Assembly: GCA_018398575.1 (NCBI GenBank)
Contig: JAGTXZ010000019.1
Location: forward strand, 1,612,001-1,676,000
DNA from: Ampelomyces quisqualis
Lineage: Eukaryota > Ascomycota > Dothideomycetes > Pleosporales > Phaeosphaeriaceae
Reading direction: 5' to 3'
Length of the DNA stretch: 64,000 nucleotides
Shown here piece after piece: positions 1-10,111 of the stretch. The stretch's first letter is position 1; each line of letters opens with the position of its first letter. Position numbers and translations under genes: made by a program. The notes under the pieces are model-generated. The model was not told the origin of the DNA. It made no database searches and was given only the letters and a program-made list of their open reading frames with translations.

Positions 1-57
1 AGCACTTCCCTTCATTGCCGGCTCTTTGTCCCGGAAGATGGAGTATCAGATCAATTT

Positions 58-1743
58 TTAGCTTATGTTCGAACTGTATTTTCCCATGGCTCTTATCTTC
101 GGACCATAGAACCAGAATACGAAAGGCATTGGTATATTCATAACCGCGAAAATGCCGAATACACTTGTCGCCCACCCATTTCCCAGGCGCCGATACATTG
201 GCGGAACAATGAGTGGGAAAGCCGCAGCGAGAACACTTCTTGCAAATGTGTTGGCCGCTATAGCACTTGCACCCCAGCGCGGAAACGTATCGATTAGGTA
301 ATTCAACGCACTCGTGAAGATTGTGTAGTATCCAAAACCTAGCATGAAGACACCCGAGACAGGTGCGATCCAGTGAAGCCTTGAAGTCGAAGTCCAGCCA
401 ATAATGAACAGTCCGCCCGCGAGCATTACAGATGCTATCATCATGGGCGGAAGTCGAGCCTCAGGCACCGGCTTGGAATTGTTTGCTTTGAGTGCTTTAT
501 TGTAATAGCTTTGGTTGAATGCACTAACTGTGGCGCCGCAAATGATGCCGAGCAACACGGCCAGGAAGGGCAGTGAACTCACCAGTGGGTTCCACTGCCT
601 GGTTTCTTCGAAAATGATGGGGAAGGAAGCAAGAGTAGCGTAGAAAACTCCATAGATGAATGAAGAGTATATGGTCATGAATAGGCAAATCGGCGTCAAT
701 AGCATCTGGAGTGGCCGGAGTCCGAATTTGACCGCGAGTTCTTTGACCGATATGCCGGTCTCTTTCCATTCAGCATGCAAGGCCCAGTTTCCGGTTAACT
801 TTCGAAGCCTCCGGGCTTTACGAACGAGCAGTGTCGGAACATATGATTCTTGAATGAAGATCAGATCAAGAACGAACACTGAAGCCTGTATAATGCCAGT
901 GATCTTAACTTGTATCAGCATGTATTTAGGGGGTTCCAGATGTATGTGTAACTTACATACTCCGTCCATCTCCAGCTTATGCCCACATAGATAATGGCGC
1001 CTCCAACGACGGGACCGAGTGCCTATCGTCGTCAATACATAATTCGCGACTCGAGCAAATTGAAGAGACCTACTGGACCACCACAGACCGCAAGTGTATA
1101 TCCAACGACAGCATTACCACGTTGCGATGCCGGCCAGATGTCGACGTAAACTCCGCCAGTACAAGTAATTGGTGCAGCTCCAAAGAACCCGGTAAAGAAA
1201 CGCGTAAGCAGAACTGTTTGGATGTCCTTGGCGCATGCAGTGCCAAACGACATTACCATGGAGATGAAGAAAGGAATTAGCACTGGCCATTTCCGACCAT
1301 ATACCTCGGACAGAGGTGCCCACAGTAGAGGCCCAAATCCCCAGCTAGAGAATTGGATGTCAGATTTGAGTCGCGAAATAAGTTGCGTATCTTTGACATA
1401 CCCAAGCAATAATAGGCTTGTGCCAATCAAGGAAACCTGCGGTGACACATTGAAATGTTTTGATATTTCATTGTTCGCAGGTGCATAGCTGGGTGTCGAG
1501 ATTTAGCATGCAGTTTGACCACGGGACGGGATGATATTACGCGGTGCTTGCCCAGACAGAGCCTAAACTTGTCAAGCTATACAGCCCACTTGTGAGCACC
1601 TTCTTCGAGAATTTCCAGTTCATAGGATCTTGGGGGTCGTCCAGACCATCAAATCCTATAATGTGATTCGATTGTGCGACAATCTCTCCACTATTGGAAA
1701 AGGTTGGCACAACCGACGACTTCTCCTCAACCGATGACTTCAT
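58..1743 (-). CDS. DHA1-type MFS drug/polyamine transporter, five exons
   Basis: Probable plasma-membrane proton antiporter of the major facilitator superfamily, DHA1 (polyamine/drug) branch. Exons on the minus strand: 1743-1541, 1488-1402, 1344-1074, 1022-957, 903-58. The introns are 51-57 bp, all GT-AG, and the spliced frame is 490 codons. The joins restore family landmarks: an N-terminal DDPQDPMNW segment before TM1, the YAPANNEI loop, WGFGPLLWAPLSEVYGRK (motif A between TM2 and TM3), GGPALGPVVGGAI (antiporter motif C) and WRWTEYITGI. The start is the first in-frame ATG; the frame upstream of it opens only with GTG. The C-terminal half has the usual six hydrophobic segments and ends soon after the last one. 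It is divergent from the oxygenase at 2632. The substrate cannot be told from sequence; family assignment is solid, drug export is inferred. Confidence 0.88.
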
Positions 1744-2631
1744 CCTAATGCAGACAGAAGTGTTATCGCTTGCTGCTACACCGTGTGAGGATTTCACTGA
1801 AGACTAAAGAAGAGACACGAAAAGAAGAAATACGTAAGAGTGGGATGTACTGAGATTCGGAGAAGCATGGGGCGCGAAGTGCGCGAGGGCCGAGCGCTCC
1901 AGTACATAGAGTCAGATCCAGTTAGTGGGACTTCACCTTGCATTCATCCATTCACATTCGCCCCCATACGCACGTCATAGGCGATGCCGACCAATCCAAA
2001 GCCATGTTTCGAAAACAAGATTAAGCTTGCTTGAAGGAATAAGCATTACCCCGAAAATCTTAACGCTACCTAGTCTAACACGTCGGGAAATATAACACTA
2101 ACCCCGCTTTCTTCCTCGTGATCTTGCTCACGCCGGAACAACGGCATACAACCAGTTTAACACCGCATTTATTGCTTGTTTCTTTTCATATCAGTGCAGC
2201 TGCGCTGAAATCCTCGAGAGCCTCGGCTCGTACGGTAGTCAAGCTTGACGATCAAGCCGCCACGGAGTCCAACGTACCGATCAGGATAATACGGAGAGAA
2301 CAAGGCAGAAATCTGTGGAGAATTCAAGGTATGCTGTGACGGTAAGCAATCGCCCACGCACTTCATGCAAAAGCGCGTGTGATTGAGTGCAATTTCCACT
2401 ACATTTCCTCCAATTATGGTTGCAGGAAATCCAACGTCAATAGCGCTTGAGAGACCAGATGCCGGAAGAGCTTTAAAAATATGTCATGGGCTATTCAGTA
2501 GGCAATTAGCCACTACAATTAAGCGCATTTTCTGGAACATAAGGTTGATATTTATCCGAACACAGTGGAAGAATGCAGGCTACAATCTCTATAAAACGTT
2601 CGTCTACCCAGGATCCTTCTATTCGACAACA
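1744..2631. promoter_or_regulatory. Shared divergent upstream region
   Basis: Intergenic stretch of about 890 bp between the start codons of the MFS transporter (leftwards) and the 2-oxoglutarate oxygenase (rightwards). The open frames seen inside it are short and resemble no protein I know. Both promoters must lie here, which would allow co-regulation. I see no convincing operator or TATA element. Confidence 0.5.
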
Positions 2632-3746
2632 ATGGACATTCATCAAGAGAGCGCCACCAATCATGCAAAATATCAGAGTCAGCCAGCTAAAGTTTGTGAC
2701 CTTCAGAGTGTTGACTTCTCTCGCTTGCTCTCACAAGAGCCCGAGGAAGTTGACAAGCTCCTACGTTGTTGCAAAGAGATTGGGTTCTTCTATCTCGATC
2801 TTCGAGGCATAGACGGACGTATGATGCTTGAATATGAAAAAAAGCTGCTTCAAGTCATGCTACGATTCTTTAGCGCAACTGCAGTTGAGAAAAATGAGAT
2901 TGGCCTCCCTTGTCAAGCTCATGGGTCAGTGCTGTCCTACCGGCAATATCCTCATTACTAACGGATGCAGCTTTGAGCCAGTCGGTACCCATGCTGGGGT
3001 TGTAGAAAATACTATGGACGGATACGAGATCCTCAAGGTACTGCTAGAAGTCTCTCGAACGATGGTGACGGAACCTACAGCTAATATCACGCTAGGTCTC
3101 TCGCGATGAGGTGTCGGCTGGCTCCCCAGTCCTTCCTAGCATCATAAAGAAGGACATTCCAGTATTCGAAGAATTTATAGCTAGCTCCAACATTATCACG
3201 AAGACCATGCTGGCATGCTTGTCCAATGCTTTGAATCTCAAAGGCGCGGACCGCTTTGAAGCTTCGCATCGCAACGACCACAAATCGAACACGACTCTCG
3301 CGATGTTCCGATATGTTCCCACTAACCTTTCGGAAAATTGCGTCGGCCATCAAAAGCACACCGACATTGGATCTCTTACACTCCTGTTCAGCGAGCAATG
3401 GGGTCTTCAGGTAATGTCGCCTGGTACTACCTCATGGGAATTTGTAGCGCCGCGACCTGGCCATGCTGTAATTAATGTCGGCGACTCACTTCGTTTCGCC
3501 TCCGGCCATGTTCTCCAGTCCTGTATCCATCAAGTCGTGCCGATGGATGTGGCCGAAGATCGGTACTCAATTGCGTACTTTCTTAGGCCGGAGAGCGAGA
3601 AGAAGTACAAAGATAGTAAGGGGAGGTGGATTTCAGCTAGCCAGTGGCACGATGAGAAGTATGAAGTCTTCAAGAGACCCCATGTGGAGCAGGTTAGGGA
3701 TTCGATTTTGACAGGGGGTATGGAGTCAGGAACCAAAGTGGCGTGA
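2632..3746 (+). CDS. 2-oxoglutarate/Fe(II) oxygenase, isopenicillin-N-synthase-like
   Basis: Soluble non-haem iron dioxygenase that would couple 2-oxoglutarate decarboxylation to oxidation of an unknown small molecule. Exons 2632-2924, 2971-3037 and 3096-3746 (introns 46 and 58 bp) give 336 aa. The N-terminal DIOX_N part (about residues 20-130) includes the typical GFFYLDL strand and a DGYEILKVSRDE helix restored by splicing. The catalytic facial triad is visible: H208-T-D210 in GHQKHTDIGSLTLLF and H265 in QSCIHQVV, with the 2-oxoglutarate-binding R276-Y-S278 in DRYSIAYF. Length and order match the fungal IPNS-like family. The frame is open 83 codons further upstream, but the ATG at 2632 begins where homology to the family would begin. 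It diverges from the MFS gene. A natural-product or detoxification role is inferred from family and neighbour only. Confidence 0.87.
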
Positions 3747-3954
3747 GACCTGGGACGAACGGCGAAGCACGTGCGAGCGATATCGCTAGACTGGAATGAC
3801 AGATTTCTGCCTAATTCTTCAGGCTCGATAATTTTATGAAGCTTCGCTGAAGTAACAAGGATATCTTCGTACCAAATCACCTCTCAACTGTATTGTTGAG
3901 CACACTGCAGTAGTCTAGCCTGCAGTGTCCACTCCAAACAACATATCGCGCCGC

Positions 3955-4210
3955 CTATCTCCTCCACCCCCAGTCCTCGTTTCCAAATTGGACGGCTCCG
4001 TTCATCAACTCATATTTGGTCTTCTTCTGCTTGATTTTTTGTTTGCTGAAGAGCAAATTGGATGTGTTTGCAGGCCAGTCTTCATATTGCTGCGTCAGTT
4101 TCAGAAGGCCTTGTTCTCCACTGTCCTTGCTGTCGTTCTCATAGATGAGATATACTGTCTGCTTCCAGAGCCGCAGCTGATCTGCAAAACTACTTGTTGA
4201 CAGGATGACT
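3955..4210 (-). CDS. Unrecognised terminal exon or gene fragment
   Basis: The minus strand reads about 85 codons without a stop from near 4210 to a TAG at 3955-3957. Residues include WKQTVYLIYEND, GLLKLTQQYEDWPA and a lysine-rich stretch (KQKIKQKKTKYE) ending GNEDWGWRR. The amino-acid mix looks like real protein and unlike the other five frames. It has no ATG; a plausible acceptor (CGTGCAG) lies at its upstream edge, just before an in-frame TGA. A second open stretch on the same strand (about 4435-4535, GVEIALETCESS...) ends at a GT donor-like site and may be an earlier exon, but I could not join the two in frame. It could be a decayed gene. Family unknown. Confidence 0.3.
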
Positions 4211-4246
4211 GCACGAAAATGTCATGCAAGATCTTATGCGATTTTG

Positions 4247-4317
4247 TGGCTGATATTTCGATAAGGCATTTTATCACATAAAATGCCTTATAAGCAAAGC
4301 ATTGTCCGTGTCAGCCA
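4247..4317. repeat. Perfect hairpin with an outer matching stem
   Basis: Bases 4261-4274 (ATAAGGCATTTTAT) and 4278-4291 (ATAAAATGCCTTAT) are exact reverse complements around a 3-base loop, CAC. A second pair, TGGCTGA at 4247-4253 and TCAGCCA at 4311-4317, encloses the hairpin. No protein is encoded across it. It could be the core of a tiny inverted-repeat element or an RNA hairpin near the 3' ends of flanking minus-strand genes. Confidence 0.7.
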
Positions 4318-4553
4318 TAATGTATGGTATTGTTATATAACTTCTTTTTCACATACTAACAGTGTCTCTTCCTGTAAATGTTCGTGAGTAGCAATCTTTT
4401 ATAATCTTACAACTAGTCTACATATTACCTAGGTGTATCAGTGTATTCAGCATCTGTACCAGGCCTCAGCAGAGCGTCGCTACTTCTGACACTCGATTCA
4501 CAAGTCTCAAGCGCAATCTCAACACCGCTATGACATAATCGTGCTGGATATCA

Positions 4554-5396
4554 CTAGAGGAGGAAGGGGCACAACGCGGCCATGATTGTCCTAACGAAGA
4601 ACTGGATCATGGCAGATGAGAGCAAGATGCCCGCAAAGAGGTAGAGATCCTTGCGGCTGGTAAATTTTTCAAAGACCTCGGTAATGGCCACAAACGCGGA
4701 CGCCGCACTGATCAGACTGCTTAGAGTGTTCAGCAGGGGCTGTGGGAACATGACCGAAGAGGACACGTAGGCTAGGTAACAACTGTGGACTTGCCGTGTG
4801 GGTAGCCAAGTAAGAAACATAACGAAATTTAGATCGAGTTGCGAATTTCGAACCCGAAGGTTGGTGAAGTTCTCGGATACTAGCTTAGCGTAGTATATGA
4901 TGTTGTTCGAGTTCAGGTAGAATGCCAATGTCTGCTGTAAGAACCACTGGAGTGAACAGCCTGCCCCGGCTTCGATAGCTTGGTTGTTGGAAACAAGACC
5001 CATCTTGTTGCCGAGCTTGTCGAGCTTGGCTTCGAGCTTTTGTATAGCCAGGATCAGACAGAGTAGCATACGCGTCAAGCCAACTGCTAGCCATCGTCCG
5101 ACCACGACATGGAGATCGGGGCGAAACAACAAAGTTTGGCACACGGGGCAGTGGTCGCCATTTTTAGCATTGATCATCTGCGTCAGACAGTCGCGGCCAA
5201 AGACGTGGTTACATGGAAGCACACGGGCGCTTGGGTGGTCTTCATCGTATGGATCCCAGCAGAAGGCGCATTTGTTGTCGTTGAAGACGTCGTTATCGTT
5301 GGCGAGCACGACCTTCTCCTTTGTGAATTTTGCCTTGGAGATACCGAAGAACTTGTCAAGCATGATATTCGCAGCGCCGAAGATGTTGTCGAACAT
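4554..5396 (-). CDS. Membrane-associated RING-like zinc-finger protein
   Basis: Intronless 280-aa protein from the first in-frame ATG at 5396; the longer upstream frame opens only with TTG. Residues 43-86 form a RING-like finger: C43-x2-C46, then C62-N-H64, C70 and C83-P-V-C86. The position that usually holds the fifth ligand (two residues after H64-V-F) is glycine (HVFGRDC), so the finger is non-canonical. The C-terminal part has hydrophobic stretches (around WLAVGLTRMLLCLILAI, LNTLSSLISAASAFVA and LFAGILLSSAMIQFFV) that could cross a membrane. By family it may be an E3 ubiquitin ligase or a RING-like scaffold; E2 binding is not shown. No close named homologue is recognised. Confidence 0.75.
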   Translation of the reverse strand: MFDNIFGAANIMLDKFFGISKAKFTKEKVVLANDNDVFNDNKCAFCWDPYDEDHPSARVLPCNHVFGRDCLTQMINAKNGDHCPVCQTLLFRPDLHVVVGRWLAVGLTRMLLCLILAIQKLEAKLDKLGNKMGLVSNNQAIEAGAGCSLQWFLQQTLAFYLNSNNIIYYAKLVSENFTNLRVRNSQLDLNFVMFLTWLPTRQVHSCYLAYVSSSVMFPQPLLNTLSSLISAASAFVAITEVFEKFTSRKDLYLFAGILLSSAMIQFFVRTIMAALCPFLL

Positions 5397-6821
5397 GGTG
5401 GCGGCTGGACAAGAGATTTGTCCTCGTCGATTTGGGCGCTTGAGTTGATCCTGGGATTCAGAAGTGAAGAGGAGATCTCTGGGGACTTTATGGCTGGATG
5501 CGCTAGACTGAAGGGTAGCGAGGATCGCGAGCTTATTTGTACCAAAGGTTCGAGCGAGCGAGCGAGCGGGTGCACGGTCCACCAAGAGTGAAATGGCGGT
5601 GCGCAATGAATTTGCTGTTTAATGTCCAGCTCTATCAGTCAGTGAAGTTTTGTTTGCGAAGTGTCGTGCTTGTGACAGCAAAATCCATTGTGCTAGAAGT
5701 TTGCAGGTGAACTACCACTCTCCACAAATCAACATGAAGGCTTAACCGCCAAGTTGCTTTGGAGCCGCCCGACTTGCCTCGTTTCCTTCAAGTCAGAAAG
5801 CTCAAGTTACTGAATTGAACAAGACTGTATCTGCAAGAGTTTCTGCACTGTAGCTGTCCAGTTTCCCTGCGAAAGAATAGGGCCTTTGGGGGCAAGTTGC
5901 TTGAGTGTCCTGCTATGCTTCTACGTAAAGGCTACGAGCTTATATTCGGAGTATCTCCAGAAACCTTTAATCGTAAGCTGTTGAAGATGAGTGGTGGGCT
6001 CCAACATCATGAGCATGTTCGCTGAAGACATTTCAAGGTCTCTTAATTGGGCAGTGGTCTACTTCTGAAGTTTCTATCAGATGCACAATTGACGTATCAT
6101 CGAGGTCCCGGTGATGTCGGAACTCAGCAATGGCTGACATGAGCTCGAGAGGGAGGTCGTCCATGGCTTGCAAGGAACAAGTCGGAGACACGTGAGACCG
6201 CAGTCGGGGTGACGCGACCAAGTTTGCCCGGCGCTAGCGCGTGCCGCCGAGCTACAAAAACCCCCGGCTCCCCTCACCAATCCTTTTTTTTCTTCAACGG
6301 CCTGCCTTTCCAACGCTGCGTTTCTTTGCACACAAACAGACGCTGCTCACCCAGCTGTCGCACTACGCAAATGAGAAATTCGGAGTAATCTTCACCTTTC
6401 CTCACCCAAGGGTGGTACTGCCCGTAAGGGCCTGGCGTGACTCACGTCTGCATTCGGCATCAGAAAGCTCAGGGCCCAGGAAGCCGCTCCCCGCAAGGTG
6501 GGTGTGCGGACTGGTGTCCCTATGGGAGTCGGTGCGAAGATTGTGTGCTGCAAACTCGGAAGAGGGAGCGGTGACACTATAGTACAATACGCGGCGTACT
6601 TGACCCCGAGTAGCTTTGGCGAAAGGGCGATGGGTATCATTCGATTCTGATTACTCGGGCGAGGCAGGCCGTTCACTTTTGTTTTCTCTCCGTAAGTCGC
6701 TTCCTTTGCGAAGCACACTTCCGGTTCTAGGATACTACTAACGGAAGCCATGGTGGGATTATTGCACGCTCAAATCCAATCGAATTCGCATTACGGAGTA
6801 TTCATCTACCAACTCTGGAGG
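5397..6821. other. Intergenic region, possible F-box fragment
   Basis: No convincing gene in about 1.4 kb. On the minus strand 6164-6033 a 43-codon ATG frame begins MDDLPLELMSAIAEF, like the first helix of an F-box, then runs into unrelated sequence and a stop; it may be a relic. Another minus-strand ATG frame (6751-6392, 119 codons) resembles nothing known. The sequence TACGGAGTA occurs at 6792-6800. Confidence 0.35.
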
Positions 6822-7647
6822 TTACGCATCTCCAATCGCTTCTTCCTCCTTCCCCTCCTTCCCCTCCTTCTCCTCCTTCGCATACACTATATCGGTCCGC
6901 CTGGTCAGCTTCACGCCGCTCTCTACATCATCACCCGAATGGAGGATGTCGCGGTGCTGGAACATGAGAACACGGCCACACTTTGGGACCACATCCATAC
7001 GCTCATTCATGTTCCAGGTGGTTGCGCCACCTACGAGTGGTTCTTGGCCATCCTTGGCTTCGGCGTCGTTGAGGTACAGGTGCAGAGTCAAGTACGATCG
7101 CTCGGTGCGGTCGGGTGTTTCGTACGTGCCGTCGCAGTGCGCTGTGCTGTCAGGAACTGCTTGCAGAGTGAGAACATGGTCTACTATTGAAGTACTCCCC
7201 ACCAACGTATTTGAGGAATCGCGCGCGACTGTTCAATCGAGACACTTTCCACACTTCGTTGCGCTTGGCGGGTCCTTTTCCAGTGATGGTCGCACAATTT
7301 TCCAGCCGATGGATTTCCGGTACACTTGCCTCTATCCTAGCCCACAGCTTTGCCATAAGCTCTCGATTGTCCCATATGATGCGCCCGCATTTGCGAGTGT
7401 CCTCGTACATGGCCTGCATACCTCCCCCGATATTGACCAGTGCCCTCTGCCCTGTGGCGTTGGTGGTAGCTTCGGCTGCCGCAACTAGCTGGTCGCATTC
7501 GTGCTCTGTCATGACGCCGTCAAGAATTACAGCCCAGTAGCCATGGTACTCTGTCAAGTTGGCTGCGGCGAAGTCAACTACGGATCGTGTGAGGCTAGGC
7601 GCTGGACTATCGAGGAAGTCCTCGGGCAATCTGTAAGTTGAAGACAT
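6822..7647 (-). CDS. Prolyl-4-hydroxylase-like 2OG/Fe(II) oxygenase
   Basis: Two exons, 7647-7185 and 7141-6822, around a short 43-bp intron, give 260 aa. The join restores GEYFNTHCDGTYETP, containing the iron-binding H156-x-D158. The distal ligand is H222 in HRDILHSGDDV, and K232 (or a nearby arginine) probably binds 2-oxoglutarate. This order (H-x-D, about 64 residues, H, then a basic residue) is that of the P4H/2OG-FeII_Oxy_3 fold. A second in-frame ATG at 7776 would add 43 residues with a hydrophobic patch; I chose 7647 because MSSTYRLPEDFL leads directly into the domain. The tail is Lys/Glu-rich (KEEKEGKEGKEEE), encoded by the polypyrimidine tract at 6838-6880. Peptidyl-proline or small-molecule substrate is unknown. 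Confidence 0.8.
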
Positions 7648-8400
7648 GGTTGAAACGTAGGGGTTTGTAATTGGGCGACGACTTGTGAGATGTCGAAGTG
7701 CCAACATGAACACCAGAGGCGTTGGTATGACTGTGCCCAAGATGTCTCCACAGAACTCGTCCAGGCCTTGAAACATGCCCGGTCAAGTCAAAGCAAGTGG
7801 TGAAGTCCGATACTTAGGCCCGTGTGGCGCACGTGATGATGGACTAGATGGTGTTTCAGCCACTGGACTTCAACCCTTGTCGCTGCATCATCTCAGCCCA
7901 GCATCAATGATCAGACTGCCGGGAGATCCGACTCATCGCGAAGACTCTCGCGCGCACAATAATCCAACTTCCACAATCGCATTCGTCAGTGAGCCCGCAC
8001 GTGGCCGGTCATCTTCCTCATCGCTCATCGGCACTAAAACGCGCACACGCGCGCAACCGTGCAACCCGCCGCGCGCTCCACCAGCCGCTGTCGCTTCGCC
8101 AAGCAGCTGTTTACTTTACTGCTAATTTCCCGACTTCACCCTCGATTCAACCCCAATTAGGCTGCGCAACCACACAAATCGGCGTGCACCACCCACAGAA
8201 GAAGGTCGCTCGTCTCAGACACCCCTCCCCCCTCGCCGCTCGCTCAGAAACCCGCGTCCTGCCACCCGACCAGCAGACAAACACGCCGCAGCGCCGCCCC
8301 CTCCCTGCGCACTGCCTCTATCGATAGTCCTCATTCTTCCCCCCGTCAGCAAACCCGCTGCGCGCCCCTCATTGTCACATTCCGCTCCCACGCCGACGCC
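7648..8400. promoter_or_regulatory. Upstream region of the RGS gene
   Basis: About 750 bp between the divergent oxygenase and the RGS-protein gene. From about 8000 it becomes C-rich and T/C-rich with CGCGCACACGCGCG-like runs, as often seen in fungal promoters and 5' leaders. No gene seen apart from the possible N-terminal extension of the oxygenase (to 7776). Confidence 0.4.
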
Positions 8401-9616
8401 ATGTCGCACCCGCACCCGCACTCGCACTCGCCCGACGGCTTCGATGGCCAGACGCGCAACCGCTTCCCGACGCTCTTTGAAGTGCTGAGCCGCAAGACAG
8501 TCGCACCGCTCGACCTGTTCTCCTTCTACATCTACATGCGCGACTCGCAGCGATCAGTGGACTACCTAGACTTTTGGTGAGCCAGACGTCTGGCCCCCCT
8601 GGCATCAATCAGCGCTAACCGTTGGCAGGCTTGATGTATCACAGCATCTCCAGCTATGTCGACTGTACGTCCGCCGGTTGCATCGATCGATGATTGAAGA
8701 GACACCGGACCCAGAAAAGGTGTCGAAGCGATCATCGTTCATCCTCGACAACGCAGGCGAGGGGCCTTCCAATGAGAAATCGGGCGACAACATTTCAGAC
8801 CAGCGCCTCTCCGCATTCCTCAGGTCGGACCGCGGAAGCCGCAACCACTCCCCACAAAACAGCCAGGGCAGCAACCAGAGTGGTGAGCTGCCACGGCCCA
8901 GTCTGCAGATGCTTGCGACGCCGAACGACTCCAGCTCGCCTGGCCAAAACTCGTCCGCCGACAACACGCAGCCACGGAGAGAGGACCTGCGCGCTTCAGC
9001 CGAAAAGATACTCTACACATACCTGCTCCCCGGCTCAGAAAGAGAGATCATCATTCCCCAGAGTATCTTGGCCGAGATACAGGATGCCATCGAGGGACCG
9101 GAGCAGCGCGCAGACCCCGAATTGTTCGACCCGGCCAAAGACTATGTGTTCCAAGCCATGGAGCGCGATGCGTATCCTGGGTTTCTGCAAGCCAAGGGGC
9201 TCGGCAATCTCGTCACCCAGAGCATGATGCTGCGACTCATTGTCGGACTCATCAGCTTCTTCGCTGCCGTGTGGGCCGCATTCATCCTCATCTTCCTGGA
9301 CAAGTCCCGTGCTACGCGATGCTGGGTGAGTGGCGACCCTATCTACCTTGACAAGGACATGAAACTGACCTATTGACAGCTCATCCTACCTTTCACAATC
9401 GCCATTTACCTCATCTTCACACACCAGTACATGCTTGACCCCGTCATCGCCATGGTCGGCTACAGCGAGTACACATTTTTCGACTTCAACAAGATCCGTG
9501 AACCATTCGTGCGCAAGACGCTCAATAGGCGCTCGCTGACGGTGTTGGTCATGTTCGTCGTGCTCACCACGGCCGTCTGCTGTCTCTTCATCTTGGTGCC
9601 GGGCAAGAGGCTATGA
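8401..9616 (+). CDS. Rax1-like RGS-domain membrane protein
   Basis: Exons 8401-8576, 8629-9325, 9380-9616 (introns 52 and 54 bp, GTGAG donors) give 369 aa. The N-terminus (FPTLFEVLSRKTVAPLDLF, YLDFWLDVSQH) is the first part of an RGS fold. A Ser/Asn-rich insert (about residues 95-165) follows, then the rest of the RGS domain (FDPAKDYVFQAMERDAYPGF). Three hydrophobic segments close the protein: one at LIVGLISFFAAVWAAFILI, one at ILPFTIAIYLIFT after intron 2, and one at LTVLVMFVVLTTAVCC. An RGS domain plus three C-terminal TM helices is the arrangement of yeast Rax1 and fungal RaxA/RgsB proteins, linked to polarity or bud-site marking and G-protein signalling. The first ATG sits directly after the leader. 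Confidence 0.85.
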
Positions 9617-10111
9617 GTGTGGCCGGGTGCGCCGTGTTCTGTTTTGTTCATGCTTTATGTAATGTCTACTAGACTGCTGGCGTTTCCATCAAAAGGTCAG
9701 CGGTCCGGACCCAGATACCCTTTGCTAGGTGGCGATGATGGCGGTGATGAGTTTTGTCTGTTCTGGAACGGGAGGAGTTGGTTTTTGTATGATTGTCGTT
9801 GTGCAGCATAGAGTTTCGGGAGGGAGTGAATGGCAGCTAGTCTACGGAGTCAGTGAATAGAAGGTATCCATGATGCACAACCCCAGCGACATGCCATGCC
9901 GTATTCATTCGTGAGGAGGATGTGGCAGTGCGTGGCTGGTGCTTGATGCAGATGTTCTGACTGGCTCAAAGCTCCGGGGCCGACTCGGGGCCGCACGCTA
10001 GCTCGGCTCGTCCTCACGTGACACGAAGCAATACGGTATGACCGCACTGTAGACGACACCATCCCGTCGGACCCATCATTCGGGCCCAGGCTCTGATCGA
10101 GCAAGAACACC
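9617..10111. promoter_or_regulatory. Intergenic region with CACGTG box
   Basis: 3' region of the RGS gene and promoter of the DUF155 gene. A palindromic CACGTG E-box lies at 10015-10020, about 90 bp before the next start codon. No gene seen. Confidence 0.35.

Noticed and set aside
4984..5591. Plus-strand frames of 154-160 codons opposite the RING gene
   Set aside because: The minus strand carries a recognisable zinc-finger protein; these are shadows.
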